64,000 bases of DNA from Saprospiraceae bacterium (GTDB taxonomy: Bacteria; Bacteroidota; Bacteroidia; Chitinophagales; Saprospiraceae). The stretch spans positions 46,409 through 110,408 of the forward strand of contig JABARE010000029.1 of NCBI GenBank assembly GCA_019187365.1. The letters run 5' to 3'. A program made the position numbers and the translations under genes. Of this stretch, positions 1-7,160 are shown in pieces. The first letter of the stretch is position 1, and each line of letters opens with the position of its first letter. The notes under the pieces were generated by a model. That model worked only from the letters and a program-made list of their open reading frames with translations. It was not told where the DNA came from and searched no databases.

Positions 1-353
1 CCGCCTGTCCCCGATCGTATTTCAAAAATGACGTCTTTGCTATCTTCAGGATCCCGGGGAACCAGCCTCTGTTTCAGCTCCAGATCCAGTGCTTCCAGAT
101 CCTCGTCGAGTTGTGTCAATTCCCCTTCTGCCATCTCGCGCAAATCCGGATCCCTCAACAGTTCTAAAGCCTGAGCCCTTTCCCCCGATTTGCGTTGGTA
201 ACATTTATAGGCCTCTACCAGCCCACTGAGGTCCTTATACTCCTTTGAGAATTTTCCATACTGCTCGGGGTCTCCGACGATCGCAGGATCCGACATCCGC
301 TCCTCCAGGTAGTGATGCCGCTCTAAAATGGCTTCTAATTTTTCGTGGAACAT
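1..353 (-). CDS. prfA: Peptide chain release factor 1 (N-terminal part)
   Basis: RF1 ends translation at UAA and UAG by triggering hydrolysis of peptidyl-tRNA on the ribosome. Only the first 117 codons lie in the window; the gene runs off the left edge on the minus strand. The protein starts MFHEKLEAI and shows the helical N-terminal domain rich in Glu and Leu, ending in the EIRSGTGG stretch that opens the conserved RF1/RF2 core. The anticodon-like motif and the catalytic GGQ lie beyond the edge, so the RF1 rather than RF2 call rests on the N-terminal sequence. The ATG at 353 is preceded by a -7 element at 369-376 and a tight dyad at 356-368. Confidence 0.85.
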   Translation of the reverse strand, partial: MFHEKLEAILERHHYLEERMSDPAIVGDPEQYGKFSKEYKDLSGLVEAYKCYQRKSGERAQALELLRDPDLREMAEGELTQLDEDLEALDLELKQRLVPRDPEDSKDVIFEIRSGTG

Positions 354-355
354 AT

Positions 356-368
356 CGGGCTAAGCCCG
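356..368. repeat. Dyad in the prfA leader
   Basis: CGGGCTAAGCCCG is a near-perfect inverted repeat: six-base arms CGGGCT and AGCCCG around one base. It sits directly between the -7 element and the start codon, where transcription should begin. It could be an operator or the base of a small hairpin; the loop is too short for a normal RNA hairpin unless the inner pairs open. Confidence 0.45.
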
Positions 369-376
369 CAAAACTA
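369..376 (-). promoter_or_regulatory. -7 element of prfA promoter
   Basis: On the minus strand this reads TAGTTTTG, matching the Bacteroidota -7 consensus TAnnTTTG. It lies 15 bases before the prfA ATG. No -33 TTTG is seen at the usual 19-21 base spacing. Confidence 0.5.
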
Positions 377-433
377 AAGCAATTCCCCGTAAAGACCTTA
401 GGGGGTATGGGCATACTGCTTCAGCTCCGGACT

Positions 434-673
434 TCAGGCAGAGTCCTTTTTGATCTTCCCGATGATACGGCTTGCCAGGTAGGTTGGTTGCGCCGGACGG
501 TAAACTTTGGCTTTGAGCTTTTCCCGGATGGCCTTCTCTTTGATAAAGGCCGAATGCCCCGCAGGGTGCCCTTCGATTTCCTTTAAAAATTCCTGTTCGT
601 CCTGGGCGTTCATCTCACGGTCGAAATACCGGGAAATTTTTTGTACCAGTTCGGGAAATAAGCCGTTTTCCAT
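434..673 (-). CDS. Small anti-sigma factor, zinc ligands lost
   Basis: A 79-residue protein starting 10 bases after the stop of the ECF sigma gene and so almost certainly co-transcribed with it. The helical sequence (ELVQKISRYFDREM...) resembles the start of RsrA/ZAS anti-sigma domains, which normally carry an HxxxCxxC zinc site that senses redox state. Here no cysteine is present at all; the segment that would hold CxxC reads EGHPAGHSAF. By position and shape it is a cytoplasmic partner of the sigma factor. It could not respond through zinc or thiols, so any signal must act differently. The family call is inference from gene order and short motif similarity. Confidence 0.6.
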   Translation of the reverse strand: MENGLFPELVQKISRYFDREMNAQDEQEFLKEIEGHPAGHSAFIKEKAIREKLKAKVYRPAQPTYLASRIIGKIKKDSA

Positions 674-683
674 ATCATCTTAC

Positions 684-1325
684 TTAAAGTTGCTCTCCCT
701 GGTCCTTTTTGTTCCGGCTTAATCTCTTTCCCCTGTGATCTTTAAAGCCCATGGAAGAAGCGTAGTCCTTCAGCTTTTCCTTGAGCATGTTCCTCGCCCG
801 GAACAGGCGAGAGCGCACCGTTCCGATGGGGATGTTGACAATTTTGCCGATTTCTTCATAACTGAAATTCTCAATGTCGCAAAGCCAGATAACCGTGCGG
901 AATTCCTCTGGCAGCGCGTTGAGCGCCGTGGAGACTTCGTCGCCCAGCATCTGATCGAAAATCTCTTCTCTCAGGTCGAAATAGGTCGTAGCAGGACCCT
1001 CTTCTTCCTCCTGGTATACCGCTACCTCATCGTAATCGACAAAGGCAGGCAGGCGCGACTCCTGCCTGTACTTATTGATGTACGCATTCTTCAGAATCTT
1101 AAACAACCAGGCTTTCGCATTAGTTCCCTCTTCGTACTTATCGAGGAACCGGAAAGCCTTCAGGAAAGTCTCCTGTACCAAATCTGCCGCATCGTCCTCG
1201 TTGTAACACAAATGGAAAGCAAATACGTGGAGGGCATCCAGGTGCGGAAGAAATTCCCTTTCGAACCGCTCATGCGCAGGATCTACTTTTCGCGGCAATT
1301 GTTGCAATTTAAGGCAAAGAAACAA
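684..1325 (-). CDS. ECF RNA polymerase sigma factor
   Basis: A 213-residue sigma-70 family ECF protein that directs RNA polymerase to a set of promoters. Region 2 (about residues 25-95) contains the DLVQETFLKAF helix and NAKAWLFKILKNAYIN, which bind core and the -10 element. Region 4 (about 135-190) contains LPEEFRTVIWLCDIENFSYEEIGKI and the IGTVRSRLFRAR recognition helix. The acidic linker EEEEG lies between them. No ATG precedes region 2; the longest frame begins at TTG 1325, and another in-frame TTG lies a few codons in, so the start is uncertain. A -7 match lies at 1343-1350. The next gene is a short anti-sigma-like protein. Confidence 0.88.
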   Translation of the reverse strand: MFLCLKLQQLPRKVDPAHERFEREFLPHLDALHVFAFHLCYNEDDAADLVQETFLKAFRFLDKYEEGTNAKAWLFKILKNAYINKYRQESRLPAFVDYDEVAVYQEEEEGPATTYFDLREEIFDQMLGDEVSTALNALPEEFRTVIWLCDIENFSYEEIGKIVNIPIGTVRSRLFRARNMLKEKLKDYASSMGFKDHRGKRLSRNKKDQGEQL

Positions 1326-1342
1326 TGATCGGGTTCATTCTC

Positions 1343-1350
1343 CAAATCTA
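1343..1350 (-). promoter_or_regulatory. -7 element of sigma/anti-sigma promoter
   Basis: Minus-strand TAGATTTG matches TAnnTTTG, 17 bases before the TTG start at 1325. The divergent secreted thioredoxin gene begins at 1379, so both promoters share this short gap. Confidence 0.4.
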
Positions 1351-1378
1351 CCGCTCACACCCTATATTTAGCTCCTCA

Positions 1379-2362
1379 ATGCAAGGCCGTCTATTCTCCT
1401 TTTTTCTCCTGCTCATACCTTGCCTGACCGATACGGCAGGCAACCCTCCTGAATTGGGCGACGTTCAATGGCGGCGTGACCTCGCGGAGGCGCGAAGACT
1501 ATCACAACAGGAGGGAAAACCCATCTTTCTTTTGTTCCAGGAAGTTCCGGGTTGCGGTACCTGTCGCCAGTTTGGTCATCGGGTCTTGAGGCATCCCCTT
1601 GTCGTCGAGGCAATTGAAACGCTGTTTGTTCCACTTTGTATTTACAACAACGCAAAAGGCCAGGACCGGCAGGTGCTGGAACAATTTGGGGAGCCCGCCT
1701 GGAACAATCCCGTCGTACGCATTATAAACGCCGACTTGTCGGAACTTTGCGGCCGCCTTTCCGGAGATTACAGCCTCTATGGCGTCGTCTCCAAAATGGC
1801 AGCTGCCCTTCTGCGAGGAGGTCAACCCCTTCCTCCTTACCTGAGTCTATTGGAAGAAGAGCTGCGGGCACATAGAACCGGCCATCAGTTGGTCATCTTT
1901 GTAACGCCCTGTTTCTGGTCCGGAGAAAAGTTTTTTGGCAGACTTCCGGGGGTGGTCCATACCGAATCGGGCTTTATGTACGGCCGGGAAGTCGTCCGGG
2001 TAGGGTATGACCCATTGCAGACAAACCTGGCGTCTTTGGCGGAGGCGGGCAAGAGCGCCGGTGTTGCCCTGGAGGTTTATTCAGCTGCCCTTTCCCTCAA
2101 AATGGCGGGAATGCCACACAGATCGCCCGGGCCGTTTCGCAAAGACGGGGATACCAAATACTACCTCCTGAACTCCGGCTACCGGTTCGTTTCCATGACG
2201 CCTCTTCAGGCCTGCAGGGTCAATAGCGCCATTGGCAACGGGGAGGATCCCCAGACCTTTCTTTCGCCTCGTCAACTTCACGCGTACAGGCAATTCCTTT
2301 CTTCCGGGCAGCGGACGTCTAAAAAGCAACTTTTATCCGACCCCTTACCCGTGACCGATTGA
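1379..2362 (+). CDS. Secreted thioredoxin-like/MsrA-like fusion protein
   Basis: A 327-residue exported protein. The ATG at 1379 gives a clean signal peptide (MQGRLFSFFLLLIPCLTDTAG); the longer frame from 1325 adds an implausible N-terminus. Residues about 25-150 form a thioredoxin-like domain with the redox motif VPGCGTC (C59, C62). Residues about 165-310 resemble peptide methionine sulfoxide reductase A: TPCFWSGEKFFGRLPGVV matches the MsrA GCFWG active-site region with the cysteine kept (C178), and REVVRVGYDP matches the conserved VxVxYDP strand. The usual MsrA glycine before Cys and the GYAGG turn are altered, so catalysis is uncertain. It resembles, from memory, the VPGU-type thioredoxin-like (seleno)proteins; here C59 is a plain TGC codon. 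It is probably periplasmic. Confidence 0.6.
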   Translation: MQGRLFSFFLLLIPCLTDTAGNPPELGDVQWRRDLAEARRLSQQEGKPIFLLFQEVPGCGTCRQFGHRVLRHPLVVEAIETLFVPLCIYNNAKGQDRQVLEQFGEPAWNNPVVRIINADLSELCGRLSGDYSLYGVVSKMAAALLRGGQPLPPYLSLLEEELRAHRTGHQLVIFVTPCFWSGEKFFGRLPGVVHTESGFMYGREVVRVGYDPLQTNLASLAEAGKSAGVALEVYSAALSLKMAGMPHRSPGPFRKDGDTKYYLLNSGYRFVSMTPLQACRVNSAIGNGEDPQTFLSPRQLHAYRQFLSSGQRTSKKQLLSDPLPVTD

Positions 2363-2407
2363 TGCCCCTCCTGCGAGTACCCTCGGGGTACATTCTGCAT
2401 TAGTTCC

Positions 2408-2415
2408 TAACTTTG
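2408..2415 (+). promoter_or_regulatory. -7 element of mtaB promoter
   Basis: TAACTTTG matches TAnnTTTG and lies 11 bases before the mtaB ATG, implying a leader of only a few bases. No -33 element is evident. Confidence 0.5.
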
Positions 2416-2426
2416 CCCTTCCCGCT

Positions 2427-3782
2427 ATGGCAACACAGCTCACCGTTGCATTTCACACCCTTGGCTGCAAACTCAACTACGCAGAGAGCTCCTCTATTGG
2501 CAAACTGTTTTTGAGCGCGGGCTACGCTGAAGTTCCATTTAACCAACCCAGTGATCTGTATGTCATCAACACATGCAGTGTAACCGATCAGGCCGACCGA
2601 AAATGTCGAAAAGCCGTACGTGTGGCTCTCCGGCTTAACCCCGACGCACGCATCATCGTCGTTGGTTGCTATGCTCAGTTAAAGCCCGGTGAAATTGCTT
2701 CCATTCCCGGAGTCAGCGCTGTGCTCGGGGCCGCAGAAAAATTTGATATTCTGCGTTACCTCGGTTCTTCCGTCACGGATCCGCTCAACGCGCGCATACA
2801 TTGCTCGCCCATTGAGGAACTGTCCGCCTTTGTTCCCGGGCATTCCTTCGAGGGTCGCACACGCAGCTTTTTAAAGGTACAGGACGGTTGCGATTACAAG
2901 TGCACCTATTGTACCATTCCACTTGCACGCGGGCGTTCCCGCAGCGGGTCGATTGAAATGCTGGTCGACACGGCCCGATCGATCGCCCGAAGCGGTGTAC
3001 GTGAAATTGTGCTAACGGGTGTTAATATTGGTGATTATCGCGATCCCGGCAGCAATGCTCGTTTAATTCACCTGATGCGTTCACTCGATAAATTGGAAGA
3101 ACCGTGCCGTTTCAGGATTTCATCCATTGAGCCCAATCTGTGTTCTGATGAGATCATCGATTTTGTTTTTGCCTCTGATAAGTTCATGCCCCACTTTCAC
3201 ATGCCCCTGCAGTCGGGAGACGACTCCGTACTTGCCAAAATGCAGCGGCGGTACCGGATAGGACTTTACGCAGACCGCGTAGCGTGCATTCGAAGAATAG
3301 ATCCAACTGCCTGTATTGGCGCCGACGTGATTGTAGGCTTTCCAGGAGAAGAGGACGCCCATTTTCAGAACAGCTATGAATTCATTCGCGACCTGGCGCT
3401 GAGTTACCTGCACGTTTTTAGTTACTCGGAGCGCAGCAATACCCTGGCGGCGGGAATGGCGCTTTCCGTTCCTCCTTCCGTTCGCCGGGATCGCAGTGAG
3501 ATGCTCCGCATCCTTTCAGAGAAAATGAAAAGGTCTTTTTATGAGAATCAGGGGGGTACCTTTCACGAGGTGCTTTTCGAATCGCCAGGCACTGACGGTC
3601 TTTTGGAGGGATGGACCCGGAATTACCTCCGCGTAGCAGCTCCTCTCGCTCCTGAAGCGACCAATTCTCTGATCCGGGTTAAACTCGGGACGTTGAGAAG
3701 TGATTGCGTATATGCATCGTCGCCCGCTTCCGGTACCCATGATCGGAAGCCCAGGGAAATTCATCCGTATGCTGTAGATTAA
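2427..3782 (+). CDS. mtaB: tRNA (N6-threonylcarbamoyladenosine(37)-C2)-methylthiotransferase
   Basis: This radical-SAM enzyme adds a methylthio group to t6A at position 37 of ANN-decoding tRNAs. The N-terminal UPF0004 domain carries three cluster cysteines in HTLGCKLNYAES, INTCSVTDQAD and VVGCYAQLKP. The radical-SAM domain has CDYKCTYCTIPLARGRSRS (CxxxCxxC), followed by VLTGVNIGDY and GADVIVGFPGE. A C-terminal TRAM-like stretch follows at about residues 365-430. The length of 451 is normal for MtaB, and HTLGCKLN favours MtaB over MiaB. It is a single gene in its own unit, convergent with the outer-membrane protein gene. Confidence 0.92.
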   Translation: MATQLTVAFHTLGCKLNYAESSSIGKLFLSAGYAEVPFNQPSDLYVINTCSVTDQADRKCRKAVRVALRLNPDARIIVVGCYAQLKPGEIASIPGVSAVLGAAEKFDILRYLGSSVTDPLNARIHCSPIEELSAFVPGHSFEGRTRSFLKVQDGCDYKCTYCTIPLARGRSRSGSIEMLVDTARSIARSGVREIVLTGVNIGDYRDPGSNARLIHLMRSLDKLEEPCRFRISSIEPNLCSDEIIDFVFASDKFMPHFHMPLQSGDDSVLAKMQRRYRIGLYADRVACIRRIDPTACIGADVIVGFPGEEDAHFQNSYEFIRDLALSYLHVFSYSERSNTLAAGMALSVPPSVRRDRSEMLRILSEKMKRSFYENQGGTFHEVLFESPGTDGLLEGWTRNYLRVAAPLAPEATNSLIRVKLGTLRSDCVYASSPASGTHDRKPREIHPYAVD

Positions 3783-3814
3783 ATCGAATAGCGCTCCAGT
3801 GCCCTGTGTGCACT

Positions 3815-4387
3815 TCAGAATCGCAATCCCGCAGAAAAGATCACAAAATCTGCCTTGTATCCCTTTTGAACGTAAAAATCCATAAGCCCCTTTTCAAAAC
3901 GGACATCGAAATTGAGGATTCCGAAATCCACACCGCCGCCAAAAAGCAGTCCGAATTGTGCATCTTTAACGTCCTTGCGGGTAAGACCCCGCTTCGTTTT
4001 GTCAACTCCTGCCGTGAAGCTCAATTGTCCACCAGTAAATGCACGAAGTGCAAATACTTCAGATCGGAGCAGGTCAAAACCCAGAATCATCGGGATTTTT
4101 ACCAGGTAGGCAGAAGGGAGGTTTGAAAAAGGATCGAGGCTGTTTTGGGCAAAAAGTTTGACAACGTGCAGCTCTACCCCAGGTTGAAGGTAAAACCTGT
4201 TCTTGTACATCCTTCCCGACAAACCCACGAGGTAGCCGCTCATTGCGTCGTCGGAAGGATTCGTTTTGGGATTGTTCGTGTACATCAGGCTCATACCCGC
4301 TGACGCAGTGAGACTTCCTTGAGAAGAAACCCCATAACTTGCCAGTGTACAACACAGCAAGCAAACCATCCTGGCATAAGCATGCAT
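3815..4387 (-). CDS. Outer-membrane beta-barrel protein (PorT-like)
   Basis: A 190-residue protein with a signal peptide (MHAYARMVCLLCCTLASYGVSSQ) and alternating strands ending in FVIFSAGLRF, a C-terminal aromatic beta-signal typical of Bacteroidota OmpW/PorT-like barrels of about eight strands. Its ligand and role are unknown. The frame opens further upstream to 4480 but that part is not signal-like and overlaps lgt; the ATG at 4387 fits the -7 element at 4410-4417. It is convergent with mtaB and divergent from lgt. Confidence 0.75.
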   Translation of the reverse strand: MHAYARMVCLLCCTLASYGVSSQGSLTASAGMSLMYTNNPKTNPSDDAMSGYLVGLSGRMYKNRFYLQPGVELHVVKLFAQNSLDPFSNLPSAYLVKIPMILGFDLLRSEVFALRAFTGGQLSFTAGVDKTKRGLTRKDVKDAQFGLLFGGGVDFGILNFDVRFEKGLMDFYVQKGYKADFVIFSAGLRF

Positions 4388-4409
4388 AAATAGCTTACTT
4401 TTACGCTTG

Positions 4410-4417
4410 CAAATATA
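4410..4417 (-). promoter_or_regulatory. -7 element of the barrel-protein gene
   Basis: Minus-strand TATATTTG matches TAnnTTTG, 22 bases before the ATG at 4387, and supports that start over the longer frame. Confidence 0.5.
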
Positions 4418-4450
4418 GCCTTTTTCACAAAATATTCTTTTGCTCCTGCC

Positions 4451-5623
4451 ATGTGGCCCGACCTGTCTTACATCATACATAGCCTGACGGGCTTTGGACC
4501 GGACAATGCCTTTGCCGTGGTCAAAACATTCGGCCTGTTTCTCGGCCTGTCGTTTGTAGTAAGCGCCTACCTCACCTACCTTGAATTGGGCAGAAAAGAA
4601 GGCGATGGCATATTGTCTGCCCGGGAGGAACGCATATCCAGTTTTCGTCCCCTCTCCCTAAACGATTTGTTGCTACAGAGTTTGTTTTACTTCGTCATCG
4701 CCTTTAAACTGGGCTATGCCTTTGCACACGGCGCTGAATTTACCCGCGATCCGGCATCAGTGGTTTTCTCTCTAAAGGGAAACATGCTGGCAGGTCTTAT
4801 CGCGGCTGCCCTGGCTGCACTTTATTATTATCCGCGCTATGCTAAAGACCGGGGGAAAGCTGCTGTCTACTCCACCATACTCGTTCGTCCTAAAGACCGG
4901 ATTTTCGACATAACGGCTCTGGCTGCCCTGTACGGGATCATCGGAGCCAAACTCTTTTCCGTCCTTGAAAACCTGAATGCTTTTCTCCGGGATCCCATCG
5001 GAGAATTTTTCTCGGGAAGTGGTTTGACCATTTACGGAGGTTTGCTGCTCGCATTCATCATGGTCACCCGCTATGCCCGCAGTAAAGGCATTCCTGCCAT
5101 ACACATGATGGATGCGGCTGCACCCGCACTCATGGCAGGATATTGCGTAGGTCGCATGGGTTGTCATTTTTCCGGAGACGGAGACTGGGGAATTGTCAAT
5201 GAACTTGCCAAACCCACATGGTTTTTTCTACCTGACAGCTGGTGGTCATTTTCTTATCCACACAATGTGCTCAACGAAGGCACTCTCATCGAAAACTGCA
5301 CCTGGAACTACTGTCACCAACTTGTTCCTCCCGTATTTCCAACTCCCCTATATGAAATAGCCCTTGCTGCCCTGATTACGGGACTGCTCTGGACGTTGCG
5401 AACGATCGTTAGTCGGGCTGGCGTTTTATTCTTTATTTACTGTTTGCTTAACGGAACGGAGCGGTTTTTCATCGAATTCCTGCGCGTGAATCCCCGTTAT
5501 TCCATAATGGGAACCGAACTGTCTCAGGCACAGATCATTGCCCTTCTGCTCATTACTGCTGGCATCGCGGGTATGTACATTTACTACCGGAAAAACATCC
5601 CCGTCCGCAAAGCCCGTTCCTGA
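4451..5623 (+). CDS. lgt: Prolipoprotein diacylglyceryl transferase
   Basis: Lgt moves diacylglycerol from phosphatidylglycerol to the lipobox cysteine of prolipoproteins, the first step of lipoprotein maturation in the inner membrane. The 390-residue protein has about seven to eight membrane segments. Signature motifs are SGLTIYGGLL, GRMGCHFSGDGDWG (the Lgt signature with the key Arg), TPLYE and NGTERFFIEFLRVNPRY. It is longer than the E. coli enzyme because of loops, as usual in this phylum. It heads the lgt-mutY-ssb-gldE-gldD set; mutY begins 13 bases after its stop. Lipoproteins GldD and the M48 protease in this window would be substrates. Confidence 0.92.
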   Translation: MWPDLSYIIHSLTGFGPDNAFAVVKTFGLFLGLSFVVSAYLTYLELGRKEGDGILSAREERISSFRPLSLNDLLLQSLFYFVIAFKLGYAFAHGAEFTRDPASVVFSLKGNMLAGLIAAALAALYYYPRYAKDRGKAAVYSTILVRPKDRIFDITALAALYGIIGAKLFSVLENLNAFLRDPIGEFFSGSGLTIYGGLLLAFIMVTRYARSKGIPAIHMMDAAAPALMAGYCVGRMGCHFSGDGDWGIVNELAKPTWFFLPDSWWSFSYPHNVLNEGTLIENCTWNYCHQLVPPVFPTPLYEIALAALITGLLWTLRTIVSRAGVLFFIYCLLNGTERFFIEFLRVNPRYSIMGTELSQAQIIALLLITAGIAGMYIYYRKNIPVRKARS

Positions 5624-5636
5624 CGAGTTGGCTGCA

Positions 5637-6716
5637 ATGGTTTCACCCTCAACGTTTCGCAAAAAACTTTATCACTGGTCCTCGCTCCATCCGAGAAAAG
5701 ACCCGTGGATCGAGGAACGCGATCCCTATCGAATCTGGATTTCAGAAGTCTTGCTGCAACAAACGCGATCAGACCAGGCAAGGTCGCGTTACATTTCCTT
5801 TTTAAAGCGATTTCCAACGCTGAATTCGCTGGCAAACGCAAAGGAGGAAGCCGTTTTGCTTCAATGGCAGGGATTGGGATATTATGCCCGCGCTAAAAAC
5901 CTTTTGCGTGCAGCACGCATCCTGGAATCCGATTATAACGGTATCTTCCCACAGACTCCGGCGGCGCTTTCCACTTTACCCGGAATTGGTTCCTATACCG
6001 CCGCGGCAATCGCCTCCTTTGCCTTCGGTCATCCTACCGCTGTAATCGATGGCAATGTAATCCGCGTGTTATCTCGCATTCTGGGCATTCCCTACCTGCC
6101 CGACACATCCGCATTAAAAGCTTCCTGGCAGGAACTTGCACAGCGATACCTCGACAAATCGGCTCCTGCACGCTACAATCAGGCGATAATGAATTTTGGC
6201 GCACTGCAATGTAAACCGGCTGCACCGGGCTGTTCAGATTGCCCCTTTGCGATTTACTGCGAGGCGCATCGTTCCGGCAGGATCCGGGACTACCCAGCCA
6301 AGAAGAAGAAACTGCCAAGGCACGAGAGGCATTTCAACTATTTTCTGATGGTTGACCCCGACGGCAAGTGCGCCATACACCAACGCGATCATGATGACAT
6401 CTGGGGCGGATTACATCAGTTGCCGATGATTGAAACTTCAAACAAAACGGAAGCCGCTGATTTTGACGATTATCGTCTAAAAGACGCCTTCCCCTGGATC
6501 CTCCATCCTACCCGTCCGGAATTCCTTGCATCCAAAACAGCCGTTCTTTCCCATCAATTGGTTCATTGCATCTTCTACCGCTTGAGCTGTCATGCGCATT
6601 CCGCTAAAATAAAGCCTCTTCTTTCCTTTGAAAACACCCAAAATCTGGTGAATTTTGCTTTCCCAAGTGTCCTGCGCCGCTTTATAACGGACTCATTAAA
6701 GAAAGGGCTATGTTAA
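5637..6716 (+). CDS. mutY: A/G-specific adenine DNA glycosylase
   Basis: MutY removes adenine mispaired with 8-oxoguanine. The 359-residue protein has the helix-hairpin-helix LPGIGSYTAAAIASFAFGHPTAVIDGNVIRVLSR, including the catalytic Asp in VIDGNV, and a 4Fe-4S motif CKPAAPGCSDCPFAIYC with the spacing C-x6-C-x2-C-x5-C. The C-terminal NUDIX-like domain (about 235-350) checks for 8-oxoG and includes IWGGLHQLP. The ATG at 5637 gives a normal start; the open frame reaches further up into lgt. It overlaps the start of ssb by 7 bases. Confidence 0.92.
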   Translation: MVSPSTFRKKLYHWSSLHPRKDPWIEERDPYRIWISEVLLQQTRSDQARSRYISFLKRFPTLNSLANAKEEAVLLQWQGLGYYARAKNLLRAARILESDYNGIFPQTPAALSTLPGIGSYTAAAIASFAFGHPTAVIDGNVIRVLSRILGIPYLPDTSALKASWQELAQRYLDKSAPARYNQAIMNFGALQCKPAAPGCSDCPFAIYCEAHRSGRIRDYPAKKKKLPRHERHFNYFLMVDPDGKCAIHQRDHDDIWGGLHQLPMIETSNKTEAADFDDYRLKDAFPWILHPTRPEFLASKTAVLSHQLVHCIFYRLSCHAHSAKIKPLLSFENTQNLVNFAFPSVLRRFITDSLKKGLC

Positions 6717-7126
6717 ATAAAGTAATTTTCATCGGGAATCTGGGTAAGGACCCGGAGATCAGAACACTCGAAAACAACGTCATGCGGGCAACCGTGTCGA
6801 TCGCTACCAACGAATCCTATAAAGACCGCAACGGCAACTGGCAAAAGGCAACTGAATGGCACGACATCGTGCTTTGGCGCGCTATGGCAGAACGCGCCAA
6901 ATCGCTTAGAAAAGGGATGCTCGTTTACGTAGAGGGTAAACTCACCCACCGCAAGTGGACAGATAAGGAAGGGCGAGAGCGTTATGCCTCCGAAATCGTT
7001 GCCGACGTTCTCCGGATCCTCGAAAAACGAGATGCTCCCCACACGCCCCCGTCGGGACATCACACGGAAGAAAAAAATCAGGAAGATCTGCATGCTGATC
7101 CAAATCAGGAAGATCTGCCATTCTGA
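6710..7126 (+). CDS. ssb: Single-stranded DNA-binding protein
   Basis: SSB coats single-stranded DNA in replication, repair and recombination. The 138-residue protein has the OB fold from MLNKVIFIGNLGKDPEIRTL to about residue 105, with the aromatic pattern WHDIVLW and LVYVEGKL. The tail is acidic and ends EDLPF, the C-terminal tip that binds partner proteins. It contains a tandem of (H/N)QEDL repeats. It overlaps mutY by 7 bases and is followed by gldE. Confidence 0.93.
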   Translation: MLNKVIFIGNLGKDPEIRTLENNVMRATVSIATNESYKDRNGNWQKATEWHDIVLWRAMAERAKSLRKGMLVYVEGKLTHRKWTDKEGRERYASEIVADVLRILEKRDAPHTPPSGHHTEEKNQEDLHADPNQEDLPF

Positions 7127-7160
7127 ACCCCAACCCAGCACATTCACCCAATCTTCATTC

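Noticed and set aside
735..1328. Long plus-strand frame opposite the first sigma factor gene.
   Set aside because: It is the mirror of a clear ECF sigma gene, has no domain and no upstream signals, so it is a shadow frame.
5254..5262. Exact DnaA-box sequence inside lgt.
   Set aside because: It lies in conserved coding sequence with no AT-rich flank, and one such 9-mer is expected by chance in a window of this size.
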